Assembly (NCBI GenBank): GCA_937923405.1 | Contig: CALDUY010000002.1 | Location: forward strand, 186,001 to 250,000 | Source: an uncultured Gemmataceae bacterium | GTDB taxonomy: Bacteria; Planctomycetota; Planctomycetia; Gemmatales; Gemmataceae | DNA: 64,000 nucleotides | Direction: 5' to 3' | In this document: positions 24,913 to 37,100 of the stretch, one piece after another | Layout of the letters: every line of letters starts with the position of its first letter | Numbering within the stretch: position 1 is the stretch's first letter | Position numbers and translations under genes: made by a program | The notes under the pieces: generated by a model | What the model was told of the DNA's origin: nothing | Seen by the model: the letters and a program-made list of their open reading frames with translations, nothing else | Databases searched by the model: none

Positions 24913-26364
24913 ATGCTTCGATCGCGTTACTGTCTCTGTTTATTATGCGCAACACTGGCGGTAGCTTTAGCGGCCTTGATGTGGACCGGTTCCGCCTCGA
25001 TAGCGCGTGCCCAGGCTCCAGCAGCGGCTCCGGTCAGTTTCATTAACGACATTGCTCCTCTTTTTAAGGAGTCGTGCTTTGGCTGCCACGGGGCCAAGAA
25101 CCCCAAGGGTAAGCTCGACATGACCCGCTACGCCTCTCTCCGCAAGGGAGGGACCAAAGACGATCCGATCGTTGAGGGAAAGCCCGAAGATAGCTATCTC
25201 ATCGATGTCCTCATCGCGACGGACAAGAGGCGAATGCCGCCGTTGGAGTCCGGTGATCCGTTACCCAAAGAAAAGATCGCCTTGATCGAACGCTGGATCA
25301 AGGAAGGGGCGAAGCTCGACGCCGGCATCAAGGGAGATGCCGACCTGCTCAAAGAGCTTCGTCAGCGCTGGAAGCCGCCTCAACTGTTAGCCGCTTATCC
25401 TTTCCCCGTGACAATTACGGCGTTGGCGTTTACTCCTGATAGCAAGAAGCTGGTCGTTGGCGGACATCATGAACTGATGGTGTGGGATCCCACTGAAGGG
25501 AAATTGGAAAAACGCATTCGCACTCGATCACGTCGCGCGATGGCGATGGCCTTTCTGCCAGACGGCAAGTTAGCCGTGGCTGGCGGGCGACCCGGTGAGG
25601 AAGGCGATGTGCGCGTCTACAACCTTCAGGGACCAGCTCCGGAGCAGGATGGAGTCAATTCCAGCGACGTATTGGTCAAACACCTGCATGATGCTGACGA
25701 CGAGATACTTTGTCTGGCAATCTCCGACGATGGCAAAAAATTGGCGACGGGTGGGTGCGATCGACTTGTGCATGTCTGGGATCTCTCCGAAGGCATCGAC
25801 AAAGCCAAGCTGGAAGCCTCGATCGAGAATCATGCCGACTGGGTCTTTGGAGTTGCTTTCTCGCCGGACGGCAAGAAACTGTTCACCGCCAGTCGAGACA
25901 AGACTGCCAAAATTTGGGATCTGGTTGGTGGGGAATCGCTCTTCACCTTCCCCGATCATCAGAACACAGTGTATGGCGTCGCCGTCAAGCCAGATGGCAA
26001 GGCAGGGTACTCCATCGGCGAGGACAATCAACTTCGCATGTGGGGCACGGAAGGAGATAAAGGGGGAAAACAGATCCGCAATGTCGGTGCCCACGGACGA
26101 GTTTCGCTTAAGGTGGTCCGAGTTCCTGGTAAACCCCTCTTGGTCAGCTGTGGCGCGGATGGCGTGGTCAAAGTCTGGGACGCCGACAAACTGGCCAATG
26201 TGCGAACGCTGGGTGGCTTCACCGATCAAGTCTTTGCCGTTGCTGTCAGTCCCGACGCCAACCTCGTTGCCGCTGGGGCGTTCAACGGCGAAGTTCGTGT
26301 CTGGAAGTTGGCCGACGGGACGCTGGTGAAGTCGTTCATCGCTTCGCCGAGACTAAGCAAGTGA
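24913..26364 (+). CDS. Planctomycete-type cytochrome c (PSCyt1) fused to WD40 repeats
   Basis: A 483-residue exported protein. A signal peptide (residues about 8-32) precedes a PSCyt1 domain with the heme motif CFGCH in LFKESCFGCHGAKNPKGKLD and distal RRMPPLESGDPLP. From about residue 160 comes a WD40 beta-propeller with repeats such as ITALAFTPDSKKLVVGGHHE, LATGGCDRLVHVWDLSEG and LFTASRDKTAKIWDLVGG. This architecture is a hallmark of planctomycetes. It may be an electron-transfer or binding protein in the periplasm; the exact role is not known. It ends 19 bp before ribD. Confidence 0.9.
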   Translation: MLRSRYCLCLLCATLAVALAALMWTGSASIARAQAPAAAPVSFINDIAPLFKESCFGCHGAKNPKGKLDMTRYASLRKGGTKDDPIVEGKPEDSYLIDVLIATDKRRMPPLESGDPLPKEKIALIERWIKEGAKLDAGIKGDADLLKELRQRWKPPQLLAAYPFPVTITALAFTPDSKKLVVGGHHELMVWDPTEGKLEKRIRTRSRRAMAMAFLPDGKLAVAGGRPGEEGDVRVYNLQGPAPEQDGVNSSDVLVKHLHDADDEILCLAISDDGKKLATGGCDRLVHVWDLSEGIDKAKLEASIENHADWVFGVAFSPDGKKLFTASRDKTAKIWDLVGGESLFTFPDHQNTVYGVAVKPDGKAGYSIGEDNQLRMWGTEGDKGGKQIRNVGAHGRVSLKVVRVPGKPLLVSCGADGVVKVWDADKLANVRTLGGFTDQVFAVAVSPDANLVAAGAFNGEVRVWKLADGTLVKSFIASPRLSK

Positions 26365-26383
26365 GGCAAGCGGCGACGGGTTT

Positions 26384-27511
26384 ATGAGGGATTCCCAGTG
26401 GATGCGCCGTGCCCTGGAACTGGCACAACGCGGTCAGGGAGCGGTGGAACCCAATCCGATGGTCGGCGCGGTCGTGGTCCGCGACGACCAACTCCTCGGG
26501 GAAGGGTGGCACCAACGCTACGGTGGGCCACATGCCGAGATCCACGCGCTTTCCGGCATTGATGCTCGTGGAGCTACTCTGTTCGTCACTCTGGAACCGT
26601 GCTGTCATCACGGCAAAACGCCTCCTTGCACCGATGCTGTACTTGCCTCGGGGGTCTCGCGCGTTGTCGTAGCCATGAGAGATCCTTTTCCTCGTGTATC
26701 GGGGCAGGGGATTGCTTCCCTGCAACAAGCAGGCATCGCCGTCGAGGTGGGACTGTGTGAGAACGAGGCCCGTCGCCTCAACGCACCGTATCTGAAGTTA
26801 CTTTCCACGGGCCAACCCTGGGTGATCGCCAAGTGGGCCATGACTCTGGATGGTCGGATTGCGACGCGCACAGGGCAGTCGCAGTGGATCTCGAACTCGG
26901 CGTCGCGTCAGGCAGTACATCGGCTCCGCGGTCGTGTCGACGGCGTGCTGGTGGGCATCGGAACGGCGTTGGCGGATGATCCGTTGCTCACGGCACGACC
27001 TGCTGGGCCACGAACGGCCACACGCATTGTCCTCGATCGTCACTTGCGGCTGCCGAGAACGAGTCAACTGGTGCAAACGGCACGTCAATATCCTACGTTG
27101 GTCTACACCACCACGCTTGCTGGCGACGAACGACGCGCTGAATTGGAACGAAGCGGCTGCGAGGTGGTCGCGCTGCCCCACGACGAACGCGGAGTTTGCA
27201 TTCGGTCACTGCTGGACGATCTTGGGCGACGCCCGTTCACCAATTTGCTTGTCGAAGGTGGTGGCGAGGTGCTGGGTAGTTTTCGCGATGCAGATGCGAT
27301 TGATGAGGTTCATCTATTTCTCTCACCTCGACTAATGGGAGGACGTGACGCGCTGTCGCCGATTTTGGGGCTTGGCGTAGCCCAACTCGCGGAAATGCCG
27401 ACGTTCTCCTTGATTCATCTAGAGCAACTAGATGGCGACCTCTACTTGCAGGGAAGGAAACAAGAGAAAGAATTACCTCCACAGGAGGGAAGCAAGGTTG
27501 GTCTGTACTGA
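26384..27511 (+). CDS. ribD: Bifunctional riboflavin biosynthesis deaminase/reductase
   Basis: A 375-residue enzyme performing the second and third steps of riboflavin synthesis. The N-terminal deaminase has PNPMVGAVVV, zinc ligands in GGPHAEIHAL and LEPCCHHGKTPPCTDAV. The C-terminal reductase has KWAMTLDGRIATRTGQSQWI, VLVGIGTALADDPLLTAR and LLVEGGGEVLGSF. Length fits the family. The ATG at 26384 places the deaminase at the start. Other rib genes are not in the window. It follows the PSCyt1-WD40 gene closely, but function does not suggest a shared role. Confidence 0.95.
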   Translation: MRDSQWMRRALELAQRGQGAVEPNPMVGAVVVRDDQLLGEGWHQRYGGPHAEIHALSGIDARGATLFVTLEPCCHHGKTPPCTDAVLASGVSRVVVAMRDPFPRVSGQGIASLQQAGIAVEVGLCENEARRLNAPYLKLLSTGQPWVIAKWAMTLDGRIATRTGQSQWISNSASRQAVHRLRGRVDGVLVGIGTALADDPLLTARPAGPRTATRIVLDRHLRLPRTSQLVQTARQYPTLVYTTTLAGDERRAELERSGCEVVALPHDERGVCIRSLLDDLGRRPFTNLLVEGGGEVLGSFRDADAIDEVHLFLSPRLMGGRDALSPILGLGVAQLAEMPTFSLIHLEQLDGDLYLQGRKQEKELPPQEGSKVGLY

Positions 27512-27561
27512 TACAATAGCAGGCAAAGCACCGCGGCTCGCTTCCTGGAGGAAAGACCATC

Positions 27562-28032
27562 ATGACTCGAAAGAGCAAATCATCCGGCGAGACCGTCCGG
27601 CTACCTGACATAGGATTAGCGGCGATTCTGGCGAATGTTCGCAAGAAGGAGTATGGCATCGTCGCCGACTGGATCGAAGATCATCTGCGAAACTACGAGT
27701 TGGCCGAGTTCTTGCGTGCCGGGGGAGATGATCCACGCACGCCCGCTCAGCGCGATCAAACGGTGTTTAGCGAGTTTCGCTATCGATTGCTGGACGGATA
27801 TGTGCTGTTATTTGCCGCTCACTTCAAGGTCTGTCAATGGACAAGAAACGGCGAGGAAAAGGATGCCCCCCAAGGACACGTTATCGGACTTTGTCTCTCT
27901 GCTAACGCGCCGAACGGACCAACTCGCCTCGTTCGCTGGTTGCTCAAAGATGTTCCCTGTCCCGGTCTGGATCGCTTGTGGCAAGAATTGAGTAAGGAGC
28001 CGGCTCCGTCCGCTCTCGAAGTGTCGAAATAA
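27562..28032 (+). CDS. Hypothetical protein
   Basis: A 156-residue soluble protein with GGAGGAAAG just before ATG 27562. It begins with a short basic segment (TRKSKSSGE) and then LPDIGLAAILANVRKKEYGI, helices, and QTVFSEFRYRLLDGYVLLFA near the middle. No signal peptide, membrane segment or known catalytic motif is visible. It is the last gene of the plus-strand run from xerD and ends at a bidirectional hairpin. I do not recognise the family. Confidence 0.65.
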   Translation: MTRKSKSSGETVRLPDIGLAAILANVRKKEYGIVADWIEDHLRNYELAEFLRAGGDDPRTPAQRDQTVFSEFRYRLLDGYVLLFAAHFKVCQWTRNGEEKDAPQGHVIGLCLSANAPNGPTRLVRWLLKDVPCPGLDRLWQELSKEPAPSALEVSK

Positions 28033-28060
28033 ATCCGCCGAAGCACAAATGGAACAGAGA

Positions 28061-28112
28061 AAAGGTGGGAGCAGTTCGAAGAGGTTTTCCCCCAACGAAT
28101 GCTCACACCTTT
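28061..28112. terminator. Long hairpin between convergent genes
   Basis: AAAGGTGGGAGCAGTTCG at 28061-28078 pairs with CGAATGCTCACACCTTT at 28096-28112: 16 pairs with one mismatch and one bulged G, and a 17-base loop. It lies between the stops of the 27562 gene and the giant protein gene. It probably terminates transcription in both directions, although no long T-run follows on either side. Confidence 0.65.
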
Positions 28113-28134
28113 CCCGTGGACTCTCCGTGAGCGA

Positions 28135-31100
28135 CTAGACCAAACGGCCTTGAGCGTTGATCACGAGATCGACGAACAGACCACCGGCGATAATGCGGAG
28201 AACGTAACGGCCTGCTAGATTGACTCGCAGGTTGTTGAACGTCGCCACGCCGTTGACGAAGTTGGCCGTTCGCGGTCCGGTCAACGTGGCACCCGCAGGA
28301 GCGCTCAGGATAGTGATGGTCGCCGGTTGGTTGAAGCCCGGCACCGGGTTGCCGAACTGATCCCGAGCAACCACCCGGATGCCGAACGGCGTAGCCACCG
28401 AGACCGCCGAAGTCAAAGCGGCAGTGAGCCGGGAGGCAGGAAGCGGTTCGATCACGTTGATAACCAGATCGACCGACTGCGAGCCGTTGTAACTCGGCGC
28501 TCCATTGTAGATGGCGGTCACGACGTGGGTGCCCAACGGCAACGCGCCGAGGTTGAGCGAAACCTGTCCTTGAGCGTTGACTGGCAGCGGAGTTTGGGCC
28601 ACTCCGTTGACGACAAAGGTGACCGTTCCAGGCGGCACGCCGCGTCCCGGAGCCACAGCCACAACCGTAGCTGTTACGGTGACCTGTTGCCCAATGATCG
28701 CCGGGTTACGGTTGGCACTCAGCTGTACCGCCGTGTTCGCCGGATTCACGGTGTGGTTGACCGTCATGCTACTGGAGGCGAAGTTCGCTGTTCCGTTGTA
28801 GCGTGCGGTGACGTTGTAGTTACCCACTCCGAGATTGAGCTGCAAGCGGGCCAGGCCGTTTTGGTTCAACGCCACTGTGCCGCGGGCCACTCCGTTGACG
28901 AAGAACGTCACGGTTCCACCCGGAATCTGTGTCAGCGTGGTACCGAAGAGTCCGCCGCGGACGACAGCGGTGTAGGTGACCGGCTGACCAAACACGGAGG
29001 TGGCCACCGACTTGGTCAGGTTCACCGTCGAGGTGAACGGTACCACGGTTTGTTGCAAAGCCGGCGAGTTGCTGCCCAGGTGATTGCCCGAGCCGGAGTA
29101 GGTCGCCGTCACATTAAACGTTCCCTGGGTATTGAAGATCAACGGCAGAGACGCGACCCCATTGACCACCGGGGCATTGCCTCGATTGACACCGTTGACA
29201 AAGAACGTCACGGTGCCGCTCGGCACACCTTGACCGGGTGCGACCGAGGTGACTGTGGCGTTGATCGTCACCGGCTGGTTGACGGCAACGGGGTTCAACG
29301 TGGTGTTGATGGCGACTTGCGTGGCAGCTCGCTGCACCACCTGAGTTCGCGAATCACTGCTCAGAGCGAAATTCGCATTCCCATCGAACCGAGCCGTGAT
29401 CGTGCGATTGCCCACTTCTAAGGAGTTGACCGAAATACGAGCTACGCCCTGAGAATCGACCGAGACAGAGGGCAGGGCCACGCCATCGACGAAGAAGGTC
29501 ACGGTGCCACTGGGGGTTCCCAATCCCGGTAACACGGTGCGGACCGTGGCGGTGAATTGCACGGCCTGACCGAAGACCGAGGGATTGGGAGCCACAGCCA
29601 AAGTCGTGGCTGTCGTCGCCGCTCCCACGGTGTAGTTCAACGTTCCCGTATTGGCGTTGAAGTTCGAGTCGCCCACATACTGAGCGATGATCGTGTGCAT
29701 GCCCACGGTGAGAACCGAGGTGTCGATCGACGCTAGCCCCGTCAACGGATTGATGGCCGCCTGGCCCAGCAGGTTGGACGGATCGATGACGCCATCGAAG
29801 AAGGCCACCGTACCGGTGGGGAATCCTGCTCCTGGGGGAGCCGCCGTCACACTTGCAGTGAATCGAACGGTTTCGCCGAGCGGAGCAGTGACCGGCTGGG
29901 CCGTGACCAATACGTTGACATTGGCACGCTGGACGTTGATCACCAGATCCTGAGCGGGAGCGATCGGTAGATAGTTCTCGTCGCCTTGGTACTGGACCTT
30001 CACAATGTGTTGGCCCGTGGTGAGCGAGTTGAGAATGAGCTGCACGTTACCCGCGGCATTGATCGGTAGGTTTTGTGGTGGTCCATTGTTCACGATGAAC
30101 GTGACCAATCCGGTTGGGACGTTTGCACCCAGTGCGGTGCCACCCGGCGGGACGGCCTTGATGCCTACCGTGACCGTGACCGGTTGTCCGAAGACCGGAG
30201 TGGCCGGGCTTTGCGTCACAGTGATCGACGTCGGAGCGCGATTGACTAGTTGGTTCGGAGTCAACGACCGCGATTGGGCGTTGAAGTCTCCATCGCCGTT
30301 GAACGTCACTTGCACTTGATGGGTGCCGACCGAAAGAACTAGTCCCAGGTCCAGCACAGGATCCAACACGGCCTGATTGTTTACCAGCGGCTTGTCCGGC
30401 ACCTGGATACCATCCAAGGTGAAGGTCACAGTGCCTGTGCCCGGAAGCGGTCCCGCACCAGGTTCAGGAGTCACCGTCACCGTGAACGTGACCGGCTGAC
30501 CGTAGACCGACGGGTTCGACGACGACGTGAGCTGCATCACCACGTCGGCTTTGATTCGGGTAATCACCACTGAGTTGGGCAGATAAGCAATGCTGAACTT
30601 CTTGCCATCGATGAAGACGACGTTGCCGACGTCGAATTCACCCGTCACGCCACCTGTTGCAGTGATGATGACGAACGAATCACCGATCGCCACGTTCGGT
30701 CCGATGAAGCCATCAATGCTGGCGTTGCCTAGATCGATGGAACCGGTGACCTGAAGCTGATCATGGCCAGTGCCAGGAGTCGTCGAATTCAACTCGACGC
30801 GGAAAGTGGTTCCCGGACCCCAAACGTTGCTGCCCGACCGCAGGATACCGGTACTGCCTCCAGGGCTGACCACGCCAACCGCTGGGATCGCTGGATTGCC
30901 GCCGTCGATTGTGCCGACGGTGCCGGTGCCGCTCAGCGTACCGCCTTCGAGATCCACGTTGCCGACTGTTCCGTTGACTCGCAGATCGCCGTTGAAGACA
31001 GTGGTAAGGCCGGTGTAACTGTTCGGCTTTTCCAGGACGAGAACCCCACTGCCGTTCTTGTTCAGGCCAGCGTTGCCGGTGATCTCCACACCGACTCGCA

Positions 31101-34100
31101 TATCTAGCGGTTGTGGGCCATCGCTGACAGCAAAAGTACGCGTAGCGTTGTTGAGATTCACGCGACCCAGACCGTCGATCAGAGCGGTCTCCGTCGCGCT
31201 AGACGTGCCGCTGACGTTGCCATTGAGGATCAACTGACCATTCAGGCCGATGTTCAAGCGACCGCCAACCATATCCAGAGTCGTCGTGGTCAGCAGACCA
31301 TTGTTGTGAGTAAAGACGTCGCCATCAAGGATCCGCAAAGCGGCAATCGTCTCCGCCAGGCCGTTCAGATCAAACAGCCCGTCGCTCTCGACGCGAACCG
31401 TAGCTGAATCGACGATTTGGTTGGGCTGCAAGAGAATCGCCGCCGCTGCTCCGGCCAGCGTGTCGCCGACTGTCAGATCGCCGTTGATGGCGACCGCGCC
31501 GCCGGTTTTGTTCAGTTGCAGTGTGCCCTGATTCACCTGCGTCAGACCGGTGTAGGTGTTACTCGTGCCCGCCCCGCCGGTGTAGAGCAGCGTGCCAGGT
31601 CCCACCTTGGTGACGCCCAGACCGGCGCTGGCCTGTCCGATCGATTGCGAGATGGTCAGCGTATCGCCGGCTTGGCTGACACCGATGAAAGAATCGCTAC
31701 CCAGCGTGATCGACGAGTCCCAGGTGTTATTGTTGCTGACGTTGGCCAGCGCTCCTTGATTGTCGAAGCCAGGGCCGTTGAGGGTGAGTGCCTCATTGGA
31801 GACCGTGATTCCATTCTGCACCTGGAGCGTCGCACCATTTTGTACGATGGTGCCAGCCGAGGGGCCACCGTTCTGCACGGTGGCGATAGAGACGGTCGTA
31901 CCCGCTGTGCCGTTGCCGACGAGCTGCGGCAGGTTGACACCGCCCAGAGCATTCTGGAAAGTGACGACGACGAAATTGACGTTTCGCGTGACGGCGACGT
32001 TCCCTGGGCCGATGTTCGGTAGAGCTTCGAGAGCTGCTCGGATCTGAGCCGCCGTCGCCCCAGCGGGAATGTTACCAGTCACTTCCATCGGATTGCCGAA
32101 GCCGAGCGTGAACGAACCACCCAGGCCGATGATGTTGATCGTTTGCACTTCGTTGAGCAAGCGACCGAGCGAATTATTGTTCTGGATGTTCAGAACCCCA
32201 GCTTCAACGACCGTCAATCCGGCGTAGCTGTTGGCGTTGGCGAAGGTCAGTTTGCCTTCACCCACTTTGTGCAACTCGGCGGCCTTGTTCAAGGAAGGCA
32301 CCGAAGTTGGATCACGAACGATGTCCGCACCGCGAACTAACAATTCGGAACCAGCATCGACACCGATGTTGATGATCGGATTAGGAGAGCCCGAGGCCGC
32401 CGACACCGTCGAATTCAGTACGATGTTGCCGGTCCATTCATTGACCCCGGCCACGTTTCGCAAGGCCCCGAGATTGGCCGGAGCGATGCCGCGCCCGTTG
32501 AGAATGATCTCCTCGACGTCGAAGATGATCGAACTATCGCTGAACAGTTCGAGAGCGGCTCCGGCACTAACGATAGTACCGTTGCCTGCTGCCGTGGTGC
32601 CTCCGGTGCCCAAGGCATTGCGAGCAGCGGCCCGCAGCGCTCCACCGAGGATGTTCGTCAAACCGCTGTAGCTGTTGTCTGCGGTGAGCGTCAAGCGACC
32701 TGGACCAATCTTGTCCAGCCCGAAGCTGCCGCCGTCCTCACTAATCGTGCCCGAAATTGTCAGGGTATCCTGTGCCCGGTCAACGGCGAACGAAGCCTTG
32801 TTGGGTGGCGTCGGCGGCGGGGGAGCCGGCAGCGACGGGATGGCCATGATCCGCACATTGCCGGCCCAGACGTTGTTGCCAGCAATGTTTTGCACCGCGC
32901 CAGTGGCATTGACTCCCGTACCGGAGACATCGAGTTGCTCGCCGATCACCGTGATCGGGTTGCCGGCCAGATCGACGTTCAGTTCCAGCTGAGCGCCATT
33001 GCGCACCTGCGTTCCCAATCCACCGGGATTGCCCAAGGCGAGACTGTGTTGAATCTGAAGCTCACCCGCAGCGATGTCGGTGAAGCCATCATAAGTGTTC
33101 GCCGAGTTCAGAATCAGCTTGCCCGTTAGCTCCTTAGTGAATCCGCGAACTCCCACACCGTCGGTAATGGTTCCGACTCCAGGCAGGCTCGGCGAACCGA
33201 CCTTGGTTCCGATGGTCAACTGACTGCCGGAATCCACGCCGATCGTGGAATTGGTGTTCAGGAACAACGTGCCCGTGAAGGTGTTGTTGTTCGAGACATT
33301 CCGCAAGGCTCCGGTGAAGTGATCGTTGAACACGCCACCATTGCCGTTGAGTTCGACAAACTCCAAGGCAAGATCCGACTGCAATTCCAACGCCGCACCG
33401 GTGCGAACGATCGTGCGACCATTGACCGGATCCGAACTGCCCAGCGCCGACGGATTGCGCACTACCAGGGCACCTTCGACGATGTCGGTCAGTCCCTTGT
33501 AAGTGTTGGCTCCGGAGAAGACGACACGGCCCGCACCAGTCTTGGTAACGGTGTTGAGATTGTCGTCCACGTCGGAGATCACACCGACGAAGTTGACCTG
33601 AGCCCCGACTTCGGCGCGGAACGTAGTCGGTCCCGTCATGACCACTTCGCCGGTCCACACCGACGAGCCGCTGATGGCTCGGACGCCGCCGCTGTTATCC
33701 CGCCGATCATCGAGGAACAGCTGGAACATGCCGCGACCATAAGTGCCGGCGATAATCGTGTTCGTCTGAGTGTTCAGGGCCATGTTGCGGACCTGAACAT
33801 TAGGCATGCCCACCCCGAACCGCGTCCAAGTGCTACCCGAGCCACCCGGCAGATGGTAGACGCCGTTATCGTTGCCGATGTAGACGTCGCCATTCCGCGG
33901 ATCGACAACGACCTTGTAGGTCGGCAGATCGGGCAGGTTGCCAGAGATATTCACCCAAGTGCGACCCGCATTAGTGGTCTTGAAGACGTGGTTACCGCCG
34001 AAACCAGCCCGGACAACATAGACGACATCGCGATTCCGCGGATCGACTGCGATGTCAACAAAGTTCCCCAGGCCGCCAGCCAGACCCGAGCTGCGATTGA

Positions 34101-37100
34101 CCCACGACAGGCCGCCATTCTTGGTCAGAAACACACCCGTGGAACTCAACACATAAATGGTGCTGGGGTCGTAGGAATCCGCACCGTTGTTGATGGCCAG
34201 CGGGAAATCTGGATCCGCTGCCCAGATGCCCTGGCGATCGGCCAGACCGATGCCATTGACTCGACCAAACGGCGTGTTGGCGTTGAGCAACGACCAGTTG
34301 GGATTCGGCGCATCCGAGTTCAGCGATTCAAAAAGGATGCCGTTGCCGAACTGATCGATGTCTGGATAAACCAAGCGAGACGGATTCACCCGATCCAGCA
34401 CAAATGGGAAGTACAACCCAACCTGCGGCGAGGTAGTACGAATCGTCGTCCACGAACCCACTACGCCGCCTGCCAGCGAACGGCGAAGCACCCCGTTCTG
34501 GACGTGGAACATGACGTTGGGATTCTTGTTGTTGATGAGGGCAATGCCGCCATCGCCCAGATCAACCGAGGCCCAAGTGTAGCTGTCATTGAACAGTTTG
34601 GTGCCGTTGTCCTGGCTGCCGCCAATGGCAAAGAACGGATTCGTCGGATGCGAATCGATCCCGACGAACTGGGTGATCTGGAGGAAGTTTCCGTTGAGAT
34701 TGGTCCAGATTGCCTGACCCACTGCCGGCGGCGTGGTGTTCTCCATCCGCCAGATGCCGCCATCGTTGCCGACAACTAAGCGTCCGTTGCGGTCGAACCT
34801 CGCGGAATGGTAGTCGACGTGCGGACCTCGTCCGTCGACGCCGGGATCGACATCGATCCAATCCGTGCCGTTGTAGACGTGCGGACCCGAAGTGAACGGG
34901 CCACCGACGCCGCCGAGGAACACGAAGTTCGGATTGGTCGGATTGACCGCGATGGCGATGTTGTACCAACCCTGCGTGCCGAACGGCCCCGCACTTGACC
35001 CCTGCGGACTGGGTTGCGATCCCAACGCTGCCCAGGCTCCGATGGTCCAGACTCCCGTGGCAGGATTGTAGGTGGCAGCCGTATTGACCACTTCGCGGAA
35101 CGTTCCTGCGGTTCCTTGATCCTGGCGTGGAAAATTGACAGGGAAGGCGATGGCGGCATACAGCGTGACCACGTTGCCGATCTTGGTGCCGTCCATTTCG
35201 ATGCGGCCATTCCGCGGCTGATTGGTGTACTGAGTACCACTTGCACCGGTGAATGTTTCTAAGGCCGAAGGGAAGCTGTTTCGCGTCCAGGTGGCCCCGC
35301 TGTCGACCGAGATGTACGCCCCGCTGGTCGTGCCGCTGAGGAACCCGAACATGTCGCTAACTGTGAAAGCAATAACGCGATTATTCGGTGTTGGCTGGAA
35401 GTGAGCGTTATATACCACCAGATCGGTGAAGCGATTCTCCGTAGTCAGGACCGTGTTCTCATCGTCGGTCGGAATCAAACCATTGGTCAGGTTCGTCCAG
35501 TTGGCACCATCGAATCGCCACACGCCGAAGTTACCTGGTGTGGTGAAAGTACCACTTCCCATGACGGCGACGTAGATCACATTGGGGAAGACCGGGTCTA
35601 CGACGATTTTGGAGATCGTTTTTCGGTCAAAAGCATTGCCGGGTGGTTGGATCAGGGTCCACGACTGTCCGTAGTTGGTCGACCGCAAAATACCGCGACC
35701 ATAGAACGAGTCACCCGAGTTGTTCGCCTCTCCCAGGCCGACATAGATCGTGTTTGAGTCGGTCGGAGCAACAGCGATGGCCCCCGTGAAGATCACCTGC
35801 GGAAGACCCGGAATCCCGGCATTGTCAATCAACGGTTCCCAGGTGAAACCGCTGTTCTTGGAGCGCCAGGCACCACCACCCGCCGCGGAGACGTACAGCA
35901 CATTGGAATCGAACGGATCGGGGACCACGCCGGTGACTCGACCCGTGGCGAAGTTGCCCGACCAGAGCGGTTCATTGATCGGAGCCGGTCCTTGCGGGAA
36001 CCAGCGCAGCGGGATGTTCGGAGCCACGTCCGGACCGTTGCCGATCACCGTAAGTTTCTCACCCGCGATGGTCAGGTCGCCCTGGAGTTGCAGTTGAGCA
36101 TCCGCGGTAATCGTTGTGCCGCCCAGTGACGATCCCAGGGCTGTCGGTGATTGCAGGTTGACGACGCCGGCCTCGATCAGCACTTCGCCCTGGAATTCGT
36201 TGTTGCCGCCCAGAACGAGAATTCCGCCATTGCGTTTAACGAAGCCACCAGGGCCGGTGATCGGTTTGTAGAACGCCAGCCGCGAGTTGTTCTTGGTGTC
36301 GATGCGAACATCGGTCAGCAGGACAACCGGGCCATTCCACAAGTTATCTTCGTTCAGGTTGACGAGGGTATCGATCGGTACCGGGAAGGAGAAATCATGC
36401 GTCGGATCGTCGGCAGTGACGTTCCCGCTCCCCGCGAGGATCAACGACTCTTTGACCTGGATCCCACCCGGAAGACCGCCGTTGAAGTTGATCAGTGGCA
36501 CGTTGGCCGTCGAGTAGCCAGCGATTTCGAGGGCTGCTCCCGCCAGAACCTGAGTCGTGCCGTCTAGCATACCCAGAGCGGTGTTGTGCTGAATGCGGAT
36601 CACACCTTCCACGACTCGGTTGTTGCCGGTGTAGGTGCCCTGACCCTGCAGATAAATGCGCTTACGACCGAGCTTGTCGAACCCGGCTGGAATCAACGCT
36701 GGAGGATTGGGAATGCCGTTCTGAACATTGGCCGCGTTCGACAACCCTTCCTGAATCAGATTGGTGAAGGTCAATTCACTGAACGTCACGGAGACATCCG
36801 TGCTATCAATATCTGCACCGATGCCGACTCGTGGGAAGGCGTTCGTGGCCACCAGCGTGACAATTCCGGTGATCGTGTTCAGGTTGCTCAGGTTGAGTAT
36901 CGCACCCCGTTGGTTCAGCTCGGGGAAGCGATGATCGATCCCTTGGCCCGAGGCGATGATGCGCTCCGGCACCACGATCGGAAGAGGATTGACGCTACGG
37001 GTCTGCTTCAGCACCAGCATCGCTCCCTGAGCGACATAGGTTTCCGGCTGAATCGTGTCAGGGCCGGGCACCGCTCCGCCTAAAGCGCGATTGTTGCGGA

